Part shown: one piece after another, positions 34,952 to 46,222 of the stretch
How positions within the stretch are numbered: the first letter of the stretch is position 1
How the letters are laid out: each line of letters opens with the position of its first letter
Assembly (NCBI RefSeq): GCF_030272615.1
Contig: NC_081405.1
Coordinates: 652,508,920 to 652,572,919 of the forward strand
Source of the DNA: Cryptomeria japonica
Lineage: Eukaryota; Streptophyta; Pinopsida; Cupressales; Cupressaceae
Reading direction: 5' to 3'
DNA length: 64,000 bases
The notes under the pieces: generated by a model
Told to the model about the DNA's origin: nothing
Seen by the model: only the letters and a program-made list of their open reading frames with translations
The model's database searches: none
Program-made: the position numbers and the translations under genes

Positions 34952-36672
34952 ATCTTGTCCTATTTTCAATCTAACAAGTTAAGATTTTTTTTAAAAAAAT
35001 TAGACACTTGCAGGTTTTTCACTCACAAGTAGCGCTTTAGCACTTTTTATGCCCAATATAGCACCTTCATTTTGGATTTTGCGCCTGGTTTTTATCTGCA
35101 GATTAGCGCTTTTGTTTTAGTTTGGTGCCTTAGTTGTCCATTATAGCACTTTTGTAGTGAATTAGCATGAGTGTTGTCTTTTGTAGCACATTTGTTCTAG
35201 AATGGTGCTTTTGATCTATTTTAGCGCTTTTGTTTCTTTGATTAGCACTTATGTTTTTATCAGATTAGCGCTATTGTATCTGGAAAAGAGCTCAAAATTA
35301 TAACAAAAATGAAATTTTAGGCTTGTAAAGCCCACATTATGAACTAACTTTTTGAGAGGTTTATGTAGGTCTAACAGTTTGTTGCAAGTTCTAAGGAGTT
35401 AGAGTAGATTTTGATTTAAAATTCTTTTTTACAGAGGGATTTTAAAAAGAACCCACTTTCATTTCTTGCAAGGACCTGTAAAGAACCTCATAATTTTCTT
35501 TGGTGTTTAAAAAGAACTTCACTTTTCCATTTTTGTTACAAAATGTTAAAAAGAACTCATTTTCTATTTTGCAAAAGGTTAAAAGGAAACACAATGAAAC
35601 CTTTGTTTTTGCAAAGTTAAAAAGGACTTCATTTTAATTTTGTTGCAAGGTAAAATGAACTTCATTTTCTATTGGTGCAAATAAAAAAAGAGTTCATTTC
35701 TATTTTGAAAAAGGTTAAAAAGAACCACAAAAGAACCTTTTATTTCTTTCAAAGGCTAAAAATAATCTCACTCTATTTTGGTGGAAATTAAAAAGAACAT
35801 CATCTACTTTGGTGCAAGTTAAAAAGAATCTCACTTTATTTTACTTGCTACTCGATTTTTCTTTTGTTGACCAAATTGGATACACGATTTCATTTTGTTG
35901 ACCAGGTTTGTTTCCAAAGTTTTTCTAAGAAATACACGTTGCTATGAAGGGATAAAAAGAATACCATGATTGTTGGAGCAACATCTCCAAATAGAAAATA
36001 AATCACATTACAATAAAAGGATAAAAGGAACCACTTGTATATTGTGTTTGGAGTGATAGCTATATGCTCTCCCTTTAATTAGGTGATAAAAAAGACAAAC
36101 TCACTTTTTAATTGCTTTATTTCCTTTTTTGCAATTAAGATACAACCTTTAACAGGCCTGGCCTCCCGAGAAGCCCATAAGACCGGTGAGAGGGGAACGA
36201 CCTAAGTGGGGAATGACTTTTAGCCAAGTTTACCAACCCACTATAATCAAATGTGGAGGCTGATAAAAATCTCCTCCAACGGTAGTGTGCATTGATAGCC
36301 TTCCCCCAGTATCCTTGAGATACAAAAACCCTTTGTTTTAAAGGTTGGGAAGCCTCTTAAGGGAGTTTATCTTTTTCCACGACGAATGGAACCTTTACTA
36401 AAGAGCTTTAGAAGTAGAAAACTTGCTGAGTCAGTTAGCCAAACATTTGTAATATCATAGTGCAAGGGTGGGGAAGAATCCACCCCCAAGACACTCACCA
36501 TATATCTCCCAAGAAAACAATCCAATTGAGGAGCAATTCTCTTTGGTTCAAGTTCTGTACAAAGGCAAAAAAAATGGGTGCACCTTAGGGTGTGATAGGG
36601 TTGTTTGAGCTAATGCAGTATAAAGTGTGGGCTATTGATATTAGGAACGACCATTTTGACCATAGTAGAGTA
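34952..36672 (+). other. Leader of G1 with two families of short degenerate repeats
   Basis: At 35030-35285 the motif TAGCGCTTTTG/TAGCACTTTT recurs about every 25-35 bp. At about 35440-35850 the motif GTTAAAAAGAAC(C/T)TCATTTT recurs about every 35-45 bp. Then comes a less repetitive block with ggcctggcctcccgagaag (36156-36174). No coding frame was seen. The leader is cut at 36672 by element D. Confidence 0.55.
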
Positions 36673-37447
36673 TGTTGGCATATGCACACTCAAATGAGAC
36701 ATTGTATGTAATTGAAGGTTTTGTCATTGATGGCAACCTTCCAATCCTATGGCACCGACAAAGGCATTATATCGGTATCAATAGATCATACTCTACACCA
36801 ACATCAGCACAGAAGAAAGGAAGTTTACCGGCACAGAGGCCGACAGGATTTTTGTTATACAATATTTTTTTTATTATTGTAAGCCGACTTGGCAAATTGT
36901 AAAATGACTCTTATATATAAAGGAGATCATTGTAGACATTTAATATAGGGAGGTAGAAGCATGAAAGAAAATATTAGGCAGACCTAATGTGCGAAATATA
37001 GGTCAAAGGGTATATGTAAAGAACAGAGCAGGAACTGGTACTGAATCTGGCATTAAAGATGCTACTGTAAAGCAGTACAAGTTATTGGATTTGTTTAATC
37101 CACATTGTAAGTCAGTGAGACTTCCCATTTGAGCAGTGAGCTCTAGGCAGTTGGCCTTCCTGCATGTGTAGGCCCTGATTATAAGTAATATTCTCTTATT
37201 TGGCCAATGAGTGAATATTGTGGGTCACAAATCCCACCGAGGTTTTTCCCACACCGGGTTTCCTTGTTAAACATCTTGTGTTATGGTTTACTTTTCATGT
37301 GGATGTACTTGATTCTGTTTATTGCATTATTTCTTGCATACCAGTACACTATTATATTATGTTCTGCATATTTTAAGTTAAGAAATTCTAGATACCGGTT
37401 AGCTACTAATTCACCCCTCCCTCTCAATATCTGTGGGAATCCTAACA
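36673..37447 (+). repeat. 5' LTR of element D
   Basis: TGTTGGCATATGC to GAATCCTAACA, 775 bp. TATA box TATATATAAAGG is at 36912-36923. The R-U5 block (gtaagtcagtgagacttcc, gagcagtgagctctagg) matches C0. Confidence 0.95.
36912..36923 (+). promoter_or_regulatory. TATA box of D 5' LTR
   Basis: TATATATAAAGG, followed about 30 bp later by a plausible start region (attgtagacatttaat). Motif-based. Confidence 0.5.
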
Positions 37448-37449
37448 AT

Positions 37450-37462
37450 TGGTATCAGAGCC
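37450..37462 (+). other. Primer-binding site of element D (iMet tRNA)
   Basis: TGGTATCAGAGCC begins 3 nt after the 5' LTR; the 12-nt core is intact. Confidence 0.88.
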
Positions 37463-37518
37463 TGGTCCTCTATTTTCAGAAGCCTAACAGCTTGAGGAAG
37501 ATCTTGAAACCGGTAAAG

Positions 37519-38607
37519 ATGGAAAATCTGATGAAGCAACTAGAAGCAGCTCTCTCAAACTATGATGCAGAAAAATTGAAAAGCATCAAACTTGAAGATG
37601 ATCTAAAGGAAGCTCAGGACATCATTCGGGCACTTCAAGGGAATTTTACCATTGCAAGAAACAAGAGAAGAGAATTATGTGAAAAGTTGCAAAATGAGAA
37701 TGATGAAAAGGAATTACTTAATGATGAGATAAGCAAGCTAAAACTAGAAAACATAACAACAAAGAATGAGATGCAGGATATGACTATGAGGTTCTACAAA
37801 GAAATTGAAGATAGGAAGAAAAATGAAGAAGAATTGACCAAAAGACTAAGTGATGCAGCAAATGAGAATACAAGACTTAGCTATGAAAATGACATGTTGA
37901 AGACAGATCTGATGCATACTCAGAATGACTCAAATGAACTGATGGGACAAAAAGAAATCCTAGAAAGAGAATTGGAAACTGCAAATCAACACAAAGAAAA
38001 ATTCAAGAAAAACTCAGAGGAACTTGGCACCTTGCTGAAGAATCAAAAACCTAAAGGTGACACTTCTGGAATTGGCTTTGAAGTTGGTGAAAGCTCTGGT
38101 ACTGCAAATACTCAGTATCATAGCAAACCGGTAAGACAACCTAATGCTTATAAATTCAATGGAAAATGCTTTAACTGCAATAAGTATGGTCATAGAGCAA
38201 ATGAATGTAGATCTAGAAATTATCAGAATATCAACACACCCACTGGTCAATGTTCCAAATGCAACAAAGTTGGTCACAATTGTGAAAACTGCATAATGAA
38301 TGTGAGATGTTATGTCTATGGAATATTTGGACATTTATCTAATCAATGCAAAACACAAACCAGTATAGGTTATGGGAAAGCTATTCAGAAAATTAATGTA
38401 ACTTGTTATGCATATAACAAGATTGGGCGTATTGCTAAATTTTGTAGAAGTAAAGGAACACTGGTAGACAACAAAAGTGCTAAAGGTAAAGAAAAAGTTG
38501 AAGAGGTTAAGCAAGAATTCTCAAAACAATGGATTAGGAAAGCTAATCTAAATATTGGGAATACTCCTCCACTGGTAGAACAATCCAATGATTCACTGGC
38601 AAGATAG
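37519..38607 (+). CDS. Gag-like protein of element D: coiled coil plus four zinc knuckles (intact, 362 aa)
   Basis: This is the only long uninterrupted frame of the non-autonomous set. I choose ATG 37519 (MENLMKQLEAAL) because the open frame upstream lies in the LTR and primer site. Residues 1-175 are almost continuous heptad-like coiled coil with many Glu/Lys/Leu. At about 176 comes KGDTSGIGF, a motif shared with A and B. From about 205: CFNCNKYGHRANEC and CSKCNKVGHNCENC (both with complete C-C-H-C ligands), then CYVYGIFGHLSNQC (second Cys to Tyr) and CYAYNKIGRIAKFC (second Cys and His lost). Likely role: particle formation and RNA packaging. It lacks the UBN2-type Gag core of autonomous Copia, so it is not a simple deletion of a C0-type gag. 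A gap of 366 bp separates it from ORF2. Confidence 0.85.
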   Translation: MENLMKQLEAALSNYDAEKLKSIKLEDDLKEAQDIIRALQGNFTIARNKRRELCEKLQNENDEKELLNDEISKLKLENITTKNEMQDMTMRFYKEIEDRKKNEEELTKRLSDAANENTRLSYENDMLKTDLMHTQNDSNELMGQKEILERELETANQHKEKFKKNSEELGTLLKNQKPKGDTSGIGFEVGESSGTANTQYHSKPVRQPNAYKFNGKCFNCNKYGHRANECRSRNYQNINTPTGQCSKCNKVGHNCENCIMNVRCYVYGIFGHLSNQCKTQTSIGYGKAIQKINVTCYAYNKIGRIAKFCRSKGTLVDNKSAKGKEKVEEVKQEFSKQWIRKANLNIGNTPPLVEQSNDSLAR

Positions 38608-38973
38608 AGTGATGCTTCATCGGAAGGACAGAGCAGTGCTCCACCGGCAGGAAGTTCTTCATCAAATTGAAGAAAATTTCTTTAAGGGTTTGGCAATCTA
38701 ATGACACATGTGCTATTATTCCCTCGGTTAGAGACAAGAAGTTAAAAAATTACTCATTACTGGCAAACAATGTTAAGTAAATAACTTAACTGGCATGCAA
38801 TTAATGTGGTAGATGGAGATTAGACATTATAATGTTAAGGTTTTGGCTCCATTTCATTTCACCGAGATTTCAAACTTTTAGAGAGCATGAAGACTCTAAG
38901 CTAAGGCATTTCGAACAAGAAGCAAGCACACTTCAAGCAATCATCCATCCAAGGCAGTAAAAGGTATTTAATC

Positions 38974-41900
38974 ATGGCATCCACCTCTACAATTGAATAC
39001 ATAGCAAACCCTACTATTGTTGAAGTAATAAAAAGACCTAGGCCCGTATTTTAGTTAATTCTTGAGATAGCAAAGAAGGATGATACCTTAGGTGCTTTTT
39101 CTCAAATTCCTAAGGGATTTGTTTTTGCTGAAGACACCCGAATGTACATCCACTGCAACATTGAAGAGTTAGGAAATGAGGAAATTAAAACCATGTACAA
39201 AACCATGATATGTGATAATACCGGCAATATAAAGGATGAACATAAAATCATTGAGACCCTAGGATTTACAGAGATCCTTAGCATTCCTGAATTTCCAAAG
39301 GATGTGATTAGGATAGTTTTAAGCAGGGTACATGGAGAATTTTTCTGGTTAGATGCAATCCATAAGATCACCAAGGAGGCTGTGAAAGCTGTCACAGGGT
39401 TACCGACCACCGATAAAAGGCCAGATAAAACCAAGAAGGTTTCCAATGACCTAGTTATAGACCTAACTGGTGCAACATCTAACAAGAGGTCTCTAAGGGT
39501 TAATGATGTAAAAGATATCAATGTGAGATTCATCAGTGTGATATTAGGGTATAAGGCAACTCATGCTAATAGATTAAATCCAGTTTCAAGTTTATACATT
39601 AAGAGTGCTTATGATATGGTAACAGATAATGCAAAAATTGACATATGTGAATGGTTAAAGGATGAATTAATTGATAATCTTGGAAAGATCAAGAAGGAAA
39701 AGAAAGGAACCTTCAGATTTGGAAATTTGTTGGTATGCCTAATGCTACACATAACAAAACAGGTTCCCGGTATAGGTTACAAAGAACTTGGATATGACAT
39801 ACTGGTAGGCAAACAATTGACTGAACTATTCAATAACATGGGAGAGAACAAGGAAAACAATATAAATGACTTCTTTCAAGCATTAAAAGTCAAAATGAAG
39901 AAAAGAACAAGATTATCACAGAAGATTGTAGACAAATACAAAGATGAAATATGCTTTGTCATCAAGAAAGATGAAATCTGGATGGAAGCGGTCATCCTAA
40001 GGACAGTTTGGGTAACTGAGATGGGATATGAAACAGATGATCACATAGTTGAAACATATGCCAAAGCACTTTTGGAAGCCCCCAGAGAACCTAAGGAAGA
40101 AGTATTTGGTAGTGCAGAAACCATAGAAAGTCAAATTCAATCAAAGAAAAGGGTGAAAAAGGTTGAGGCATTTGTAAGGAAAGGTTCCAGACAATCAAAA
40201 TCCATCAAGGAAGATGTATTGAAGAAAACTGGCATAACAGAGGATGAGTTAGCAGCTTCACAACCTGAAACTCACCTATCACCGGTAGGTACTTCTTCAA
40301 GAAGTGACATGCCTGCAACTTTTAAAAGAGTTGTAAGAAAAAGAGATCCCTCACTGGAAACCACACCTTCACCTAGAAGGACAAGGCAAAAGCAACAAGC
40401 TGTGAAATCTCCGGTTAGAAAGGCCACACCAAAGAAGAAACTGACACCCAGGAAGAAGAAAAGGACAAACAAAGATTTGACCCCTCTTGACATACTGTTA
40501 AATGAAATTACAGAGGAAGGTAAACTGAAGAATATAGAGAAAATATATGACACTCTAACAGCTGATGAAAAAGAGCAAGTTGAGAACAGTGTTATATTAC
40601 ATATGGATATGTACAAGAAATTTTTAATGGAAGTAGTCAATGAAGTTCCAGATGAATTATTCAAAAGACTAGAGGCAAGAAGACAGGCAATGATAGAATT
40701 GGATAAGAAAATAAAAATTGAGAAGTTACTTGTTGTATATCCGGTAAACTCTCCAAAATAAATTGATGATTTGATTGCTCAAGCAAACTGGTCAATATTC
40801 TCTACTGCACACTGGCATATTTCACTAATGGCAGGAAGAGTTAATGAGGTAACAGAGGAAACAGAAGATGGATGGGATATATTCCTGGTTGAGAAAGAAA
40901 AACAAGAAGAATACAGGAACCCCAAACCTATAAAGGTTTACCAGAAAGATAGAGACAAGGGAAAAGGTAAAGTTGGTGGACCACAAAGCATCAAAGTGAA
41001 AGACAACTTACCCCCACCTTCTTTAAACACTCCATCAGTGAAAACAACAACTACTGAAGATCCACCGATAGCCGAAAGTATGGATGTAGAGGATAATAAT
41101 CCTAATTCTGAAGTCCTATATACTATGAATGTTGATACTCAGAAGATCAACATAGTAGTAGACAAAGATTCAACTGATAAGTCAGATATGGCTAGTGAGC
41201 CTCCGGTGACTGAGGAAATTGTGAAACCGACAGATGATAAAGAGAAAAACGAAGAGACTGAATCACAAACTAAGGAAATTCAACATACTAAGAAACAAAC
41301 AGAGCTAAAGGCTCCGAAACAACAACCACCAAAATAGGTACATAAGGAAACAGTGCCACCGGCAACTAGTGAAGTAGGAAAACCAGTGCTTAAAGAAATG
41401 CAGACACAAACTGACCTACCAGAGGTCAATACAAGCTTGGTAACTTCCACCGGTACTCAGATTGTTGGATCATCATCAGCATACAAATCAACAAATGTGA
41501 CTGAGGTATTACTTGATTCTATCAAGAAAATAACCGACTGCAACTCACAAGCTTACAAAGCAATTGATGATTCCATACCAATTTTGAAGGTAATTGCACC
41601 TAACTGTAATATAGATAACAAAGATTCTTTAGGACAATTGGACACACTGTGTAAATATATCTCAGAGAACATTGAGAAAATAAAGGAAGAGTCAGTAAAG
41701 GATAAGGTAGAAATTGAGAAACAAAAATTCTTTGATGAGGAAATAAAGAAGTGTAATAGAGATTTAGACACACTTCTATCGGAACTATGTAATTTGTTGA
41801 AAGAATACAAAAATTTGTATAAAGATACCTGTAAAACAAACTTTTTGATTGTAGATATTGACAAGAAATTAAGCAAGGTACAGGATGAGAGAAATAAACT

Positions 41901-42252
41901 TGCAGACAACTTTGTCAACTCACCTGATACACTATCAACTTTTGAGGAAAAGATAACAAATTTTGAAGAAGAACTACACAAATTAGAAAGGGAGAAAGAA
42001 AGGATAATATGTAAGGCAAAACATTTGAGATCTAAACTAAGTCCAAGATTGGACTATCTAGCATCTCTACGGAACGAAATTTCTGAGGCATTAATATAGG
42101 GAAGCAAAACATCGGCAGAGCATTTGTAGCATCTCACCGCTACAGTGAAGAGAACTAAGACAGCAATAAAGGATAATAAGAAGTTTATGGATAGTATAAA
42201 CTTAATTTTGGGAGATCTTTTTCAGATTATAACTACCCAGCTACAAGGTTGA
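38974..42252 (+). pseudogene. ORF2 of element D: 1,093-codon protein of unknown function, five stops
   Basis: A single frame runs from ATG 38974 (MASTSTIEYIAN) to TGA 42250-42252 and is interrupted by TAG 39052, TAA 40759, TAG 41335, TAG 42097 and TAG 42127. Blocks: FVFAEDTRMYIHCNIEELG (about 39120-39180); VIRIVLSRVHGEFFWLDAIH then ITKEAVKAVTGLP (39300-39410); FISVILGYKATH; DICEWLKDELIDNLGKIKK; FRFGNLLVCLMLH (39715-39755); a basic linker of PRRTRQKQQ / KKKLTPRKKKR (40375-40475) that could be a nuclear signal; LDILLNEITEEGKLKNIEK; a Glu/Lys/Pro-rich acidic part (40880-41330); and a C-terminal coiled coil (41490-42095). No enzyme motif was found. The first third loosely resembles plant mobile domain proteins (inference). 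It is conserved in A and B, so it was under use when these families spread. Confidence 0.7.
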
Positions 42253-42314
42253 GTTTATGGATATTTGAAACTACAAACTCTACTGACATCTTGACAACCT
42301 TTGTCATTGATGCC

Positions 42315-42465
42315 AAAGGGGGAGTAGTGGGATGAGAAAATTGAAATCACAGGAATCATATGCTCAGGGGGAGCACACACATTTTTGGTAACATTTTTGG
42401 ACTACACATTTTTGGATACTTTTTGAAATTTCTCATGAGTGTTGCCATCAATACCAAAGGGGGAC
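42315..42465 (+). other. Three polypurine tracts of element D
   Basis: aaagggggag 42315-42324, cagggggag 42365-42373 and aaagggggac 42456-42465, the last 2 nt before the 3' LTR. Confidence 0.6.
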
Positions 42466-42467
42466 AT

Positions 42468-43242
42468 TGTTGGCATATGCACACTCCAATGAGACATTGT
42501 ATATGATTGAAGGTTTTTTCATTGATGGCAACCTTGCAATCCTATGGCACTGGCAAAGGCATTATACTGGCGTCAACAAATCACACTCTACACCGGCACC
42601 GGCATAGAAGAAAGGAAGTATACCGGCACAGAGGCCAACAAGATTTTTGTTATACAATATTTTGTTTATTATTGTAAGCCGACTTGGCAAATTGTAAAAT
42701 GACTCTTATACATAAAGGAGATCATTGTAGACATTTAATATAGGGAGGTAGAAGCATGAAAGAAAATATTAGGCAGACCTAATGTGTGAAATATAGGTCA
42801 AAGGGTATATGTAAAGAACAAAGCAGGAACCGATACTGAATCTGGCATTAAAGATGCTACTGTAAAGTAGTACAAGTTATTGGATTTGTTTAATCCACAT
42901 TGTAAGTCAGTGAGACTTCCCATTTGAGCAGTGAGCTCTAGGTAGTTGGCCTTCCTGCATGTGCAGGCCCCTATTGTAAGTAATATTCTCTTATTTGGCT
43001 AGTGAGTGAATATTGTGGGTGACAAATCCCACCGAGGTTTTTCCCACACCAGGTTTCCTCATTAAACATCTTGTGTTATGGTGTACTTTTCATGTGGATG
43101 TACTTGATTCTATTTATTGCATTATTTCTTGCATACCGGTACACTGTTATATTATGTTCTGCATATTTTAAGTTAAGAAATTATAGATACCAGTTAGATA
43201 CTGATTCACCCCCCCCTCTTAGTATCTGTGGAAATCCTAATA
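42468..43242 (+). repeat. 3' LTR of element D
   Basis: Equal in length to the 5' copy. The last base pair of the CA end has changed (AATCCTAATA), and the TATA box has mutated to TATACATAAAGG. By eye it is clearly more diverged from its partner than the C1 LTRs are, so the insertion is older than C1. Confidence 0.95.
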
Positions 43243-43247
43243 GAGTA

Positions 43248-44929
43248 TATTTGATTTGTCTTTTGTTTGTTCAAAACCTGCAAAATCAAAAGAGGATTTG
43301 AAAATATCCTTGAGCGGATTTGAAAAGATCCTAAACATACATCAAAAGAGAAGAAGTGTTTCTATGTGCTTGTGTTCTTGTCATGTCTTCTTTTCAAATA
43401 AATCATCTACCATTTGAAACACATTACATCCCAAAAAGAACAATTATTGAAAAAGCCATCAATGCTTCATGTTTTGAAATCTCTCAAATACACAAAGAAA
43501 TCAATTTATTGAAAAACCAAAAAGAAGCAAAATACAAAGAACACCCAAAAGAGAAGAAGTTTCTTGTACAAAAATCTAAATTGTTGCTATAAAACCGCAC
43601 CTTCATCCATCGATATCATGATTTTAGCCATAGTTTCACCGATGAATTTGAATTAGAACCACTTGCATCCCAAGATTTCTTTCAAAGACGAGCTTTGTCA
43701 TATCATCATAATCATGGTCAACACATTCATCCATCATACATTCCACAACCTGCAATCACCAATTAAAGATTCAAATTCAGCATCTTTCATAAATCATTCC
43801 CAAAATCATACTTCAAATTCACACATCTTCTATATCTTTATGAATACCCACACATATCTTCATAATCATTTTCCACATCACCCATTTCCCATATTTCATC
43901 TTCTTTATAAGATTTTCTAAATCACACATTTGTATATTTTCTTCTTCATCGATCAAAATTCAAATCATTTCCAAACATCTTCTATATCTCATAAGCATTC
44001 AAATCATTTCCAAACATCTTCCATATCTCATAAGCATTCAAATAATTTCCAAACATCCTCCATATCTCATAAACATTCAAATCACACTTCAAATTCCCAC
44101 ATCTTCCATACTTCATCAAATTCATAAAGTCATATTCTAAATTCCCCCATCTTTCTCCATTTTCTCATAAATCATTTCAATGTCTTCATTCTTCATTTTC
44201 AAATCAAAGTTCCTATTCACACATCATTTCTAAAACATACTTCTCATTCACATATCTTCCATATATCTCCATTTTTCAAAATATACTTTATTTCCAAATC
44301 ATACATACACATCTTTCATAAGTCATTTTCTAATCTTCCATAAATCCTTTCCATATTTCATCTTCACTCCTCAAATTCAAATCATTTCATTTAAAAACTC
44401 ACATCTCTACTTCATCACCTTCTCATAAATCATTTCACACATCATTCATCTTTCAACATCATTCCAAATCCAACAATCATCAAATTCATAGTCACTTCAT
44501 AGAAATTCCAAGGTTTACACTCACTCCAAAACATCAAAATTACATTCAAACACAAAGAGGTTTTGTCCTTAGTTCTTTTGGATATTGCTAACAACAAATT
44601 ATTTATAGTGCTTTTCTACATCTTGGATCAATAATCCTAAGAGGCATTACTAAGCATCTTAGATAGGTTAAAAATGGTGTTTGAGTGCATCCTCTCATGG
44701 CTAGGTAGCTTGTGCTTTGTAAAACACAAAACCTTGCTACACCTCATCTCACAATTATTTGAAACCAAGCAAGAAATCTCAGAAAGAACTTTGTTGATAT
44801 TTAACCTTTGGTAAAAGGGTATCACTCATCATAAACATTCCAACTCATCTTCATCATCATAAAATATTAGAACTATCAAAGAAGATCAAATACTCACGTT
44901 TTCACTTTCATGAATGCGCACTTCAAACG
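43248..44929 (+). other. G1 leader/gag N-terminal region, low complexity
   Basis: Continuation of G1 after element D. A short frame MSSFQINHLPFETHYIPKR (from 43384) may be the gag N-terminus. Then comes a His/Ser/Asn-rich, C/T/A-biased stretch (43600-44520) with in-frame 39-bp repeats. 44520-44929 has no long frame. Whether this region was translated is uncertain. Confidence 0.4.
43958..44074 (+). repeat. Three tandem 39-bp repeats (13-residue unit)
   Basis: Unit attcaaatcatttccaaac plus 20 more bases, three copies with few changes. The period is a multiple of three and encodes HSNHFQTSSISHK-like units. Confidence 0.75.
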
Positions 44930-45870
44930 TGGCTAGAACTAGGTCTCGGAGTCAAAGGAAAAATAAAATATGGCAAGAACAAGAAGAGGCCGTTAACCCA
45001 TTTTCAAGAAGAGGAGACCCAGATACCCCTACACAAGGATAAATCAAAGACACACTTAGCAACCCCAAATTTAACACACTTTTTGAGGAAATTCTCAAGG
45101 GAAATGTTGACGCCCATTTTCTCAAACTTGCTCAAGAAGGAGCAAAAATCCCTACAGACTTTGATGTATCGTAACTTAGGGATATACCAGAACAATCCCA
45201 ACATATCCATTGACAAGAACAAAATCAAGATGATAGAAGGGCAATGAATACCCACAACTACGATGATAACTATCAACACGACAACGTCCCGCCCCCTCTT
45301 ATAGAAATGAATATGTTGAGACAAGAGATGCAAGACCTCACCCAAAAAGTACACTCAAGAAGGTCACAAAAGCAATATTCTCTCGAAGATATCTATCCAT
45401 ATCCATTTGATAGAAACATATACATGCCTCCTTTCCCATGCAACTTTGAAACCCCAAATTTTCATAAATACAAAGGAAAAGGAGATCCTCAAGATCATGT
45501 GCGATAATTTTACTCCGCCTACTTAGAGGTTGCATATGAGGACACATATTTAATGTGCCTTTTTCCCCAAAGTTTGGGAGGCTCAACCATGCAATGGTTC
45601 TCATGCCTACCCAGTGGTACTAGGACCTTTGAGGACCTGATACAAAAATTTCATTCATCATGTACATAAAATAGAAAGAGATGAACGGTGAGATATTCTC
45701 AACATTCTTACAAAGATGGAGACAATTTTATAGTAGACGTTCCTTCCCCATTCCCGAAGAACAATTAGTTGAAATTTTTATTTCAAACTTAAATGAGGAA
45801 ATGGAATTCTACTTAGACATAAAATGTTTAGACACTGTTGTCTTCAAAATTTGATTCCCTTTAACATCCT
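44930..45870 (+). pseudogene. gag: Ty3/Gypsy Gag of G1, broken and cut by E1
   Basis: Frame with FNTLFEEILKGNVDAHFLKLA, then MNTHNYDDN at 45244, a coiled-coil stretch, and the Gag core: NFHKYKGKGDPQDHV, then a stop at 45505, FYSAYLEVAYEDTYLMCLF and QSLGGSTMQWFSCLPSGT (45505-45640). After a frameshift it continues as FLQRWRQFYSRRSFPIPEEQ, LVEIFISNLNEEMEFYLD (45700-45830). This is the retrotransposon gag family pattern (GDP-DH, then W-L, then LV--FI--L). Stops include about 45037, 45505 and 45667. E1 interrupts it at 45871; the continuation at 52857 is not recognisable. Confidence 0.75.
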
Positions 45871-46222
45871 TGTAAAGCAGAAAAATCGAACCCTAGTTGT
45901 TCTCCCCTCCCCAACTCCAAGGAGAGAGAAGGGAGAGTCACTAGGGCCCAAAATAGGGCTAGCGACTAGGGCGCTGGGTGCCATGGTCCTAGGGGAATAG
46001 GGCGTTGGGCACCCTAGTCCTGAAGGACCAGGGCACTGGGCACCATGGTCCCACCTCCCAGGACAGCAGGGTGCAAGGAGGGATCAGGCCAAGGTGCAGA
46101 AAATGCAGTTTTTGGTGTCACAAGCAGGTTTCGGGGTCTCCATTCAGGTTCAACGTTGCGCCACCATCGTGAAGACCCAAATGCAGTCGAAATTGCAAGT
46201 GTCGCAATTTTAGGATGCTACA
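45871..46222 (-). repeat. 3' LTR of E1 with large internal deletion
   Basis: Outer parts match L2 (51607-52851). About 890 bp, including the TATA box, are missing at a junction near 45945, where 'cactaggg' is joined to 'cccaaaatag'. A GGG is present at both deletion ends in the full-length copy. Confidence 0.9.

Larger units (their letters stand above)
36673..43242 (+). mobile_element. Non-autonomous Copia-like element D (TSD gagta), structurally complete
   Basis: Two 775-bp LTRs are flanked by gagta at 36668-36672 and 43243-43247. Interior: iMet primer site, an intact gag (37519-38607), a very long ORF2 (38974-42252) with five stops, and three polypurine tracts. The 5.0-kb interior has no protease, integrase, RT or RNase H motif in any frame. 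It is the best-preserved member of the A/B/D group. Confidence 0.95.

Noticed and set aside
43958-44074. Regularly spaced repeats that might suggest a CRISPR array.
   Set aside because: Contiguous 39-bp tandem units without unique spacers, inside a plant Gypsy element.
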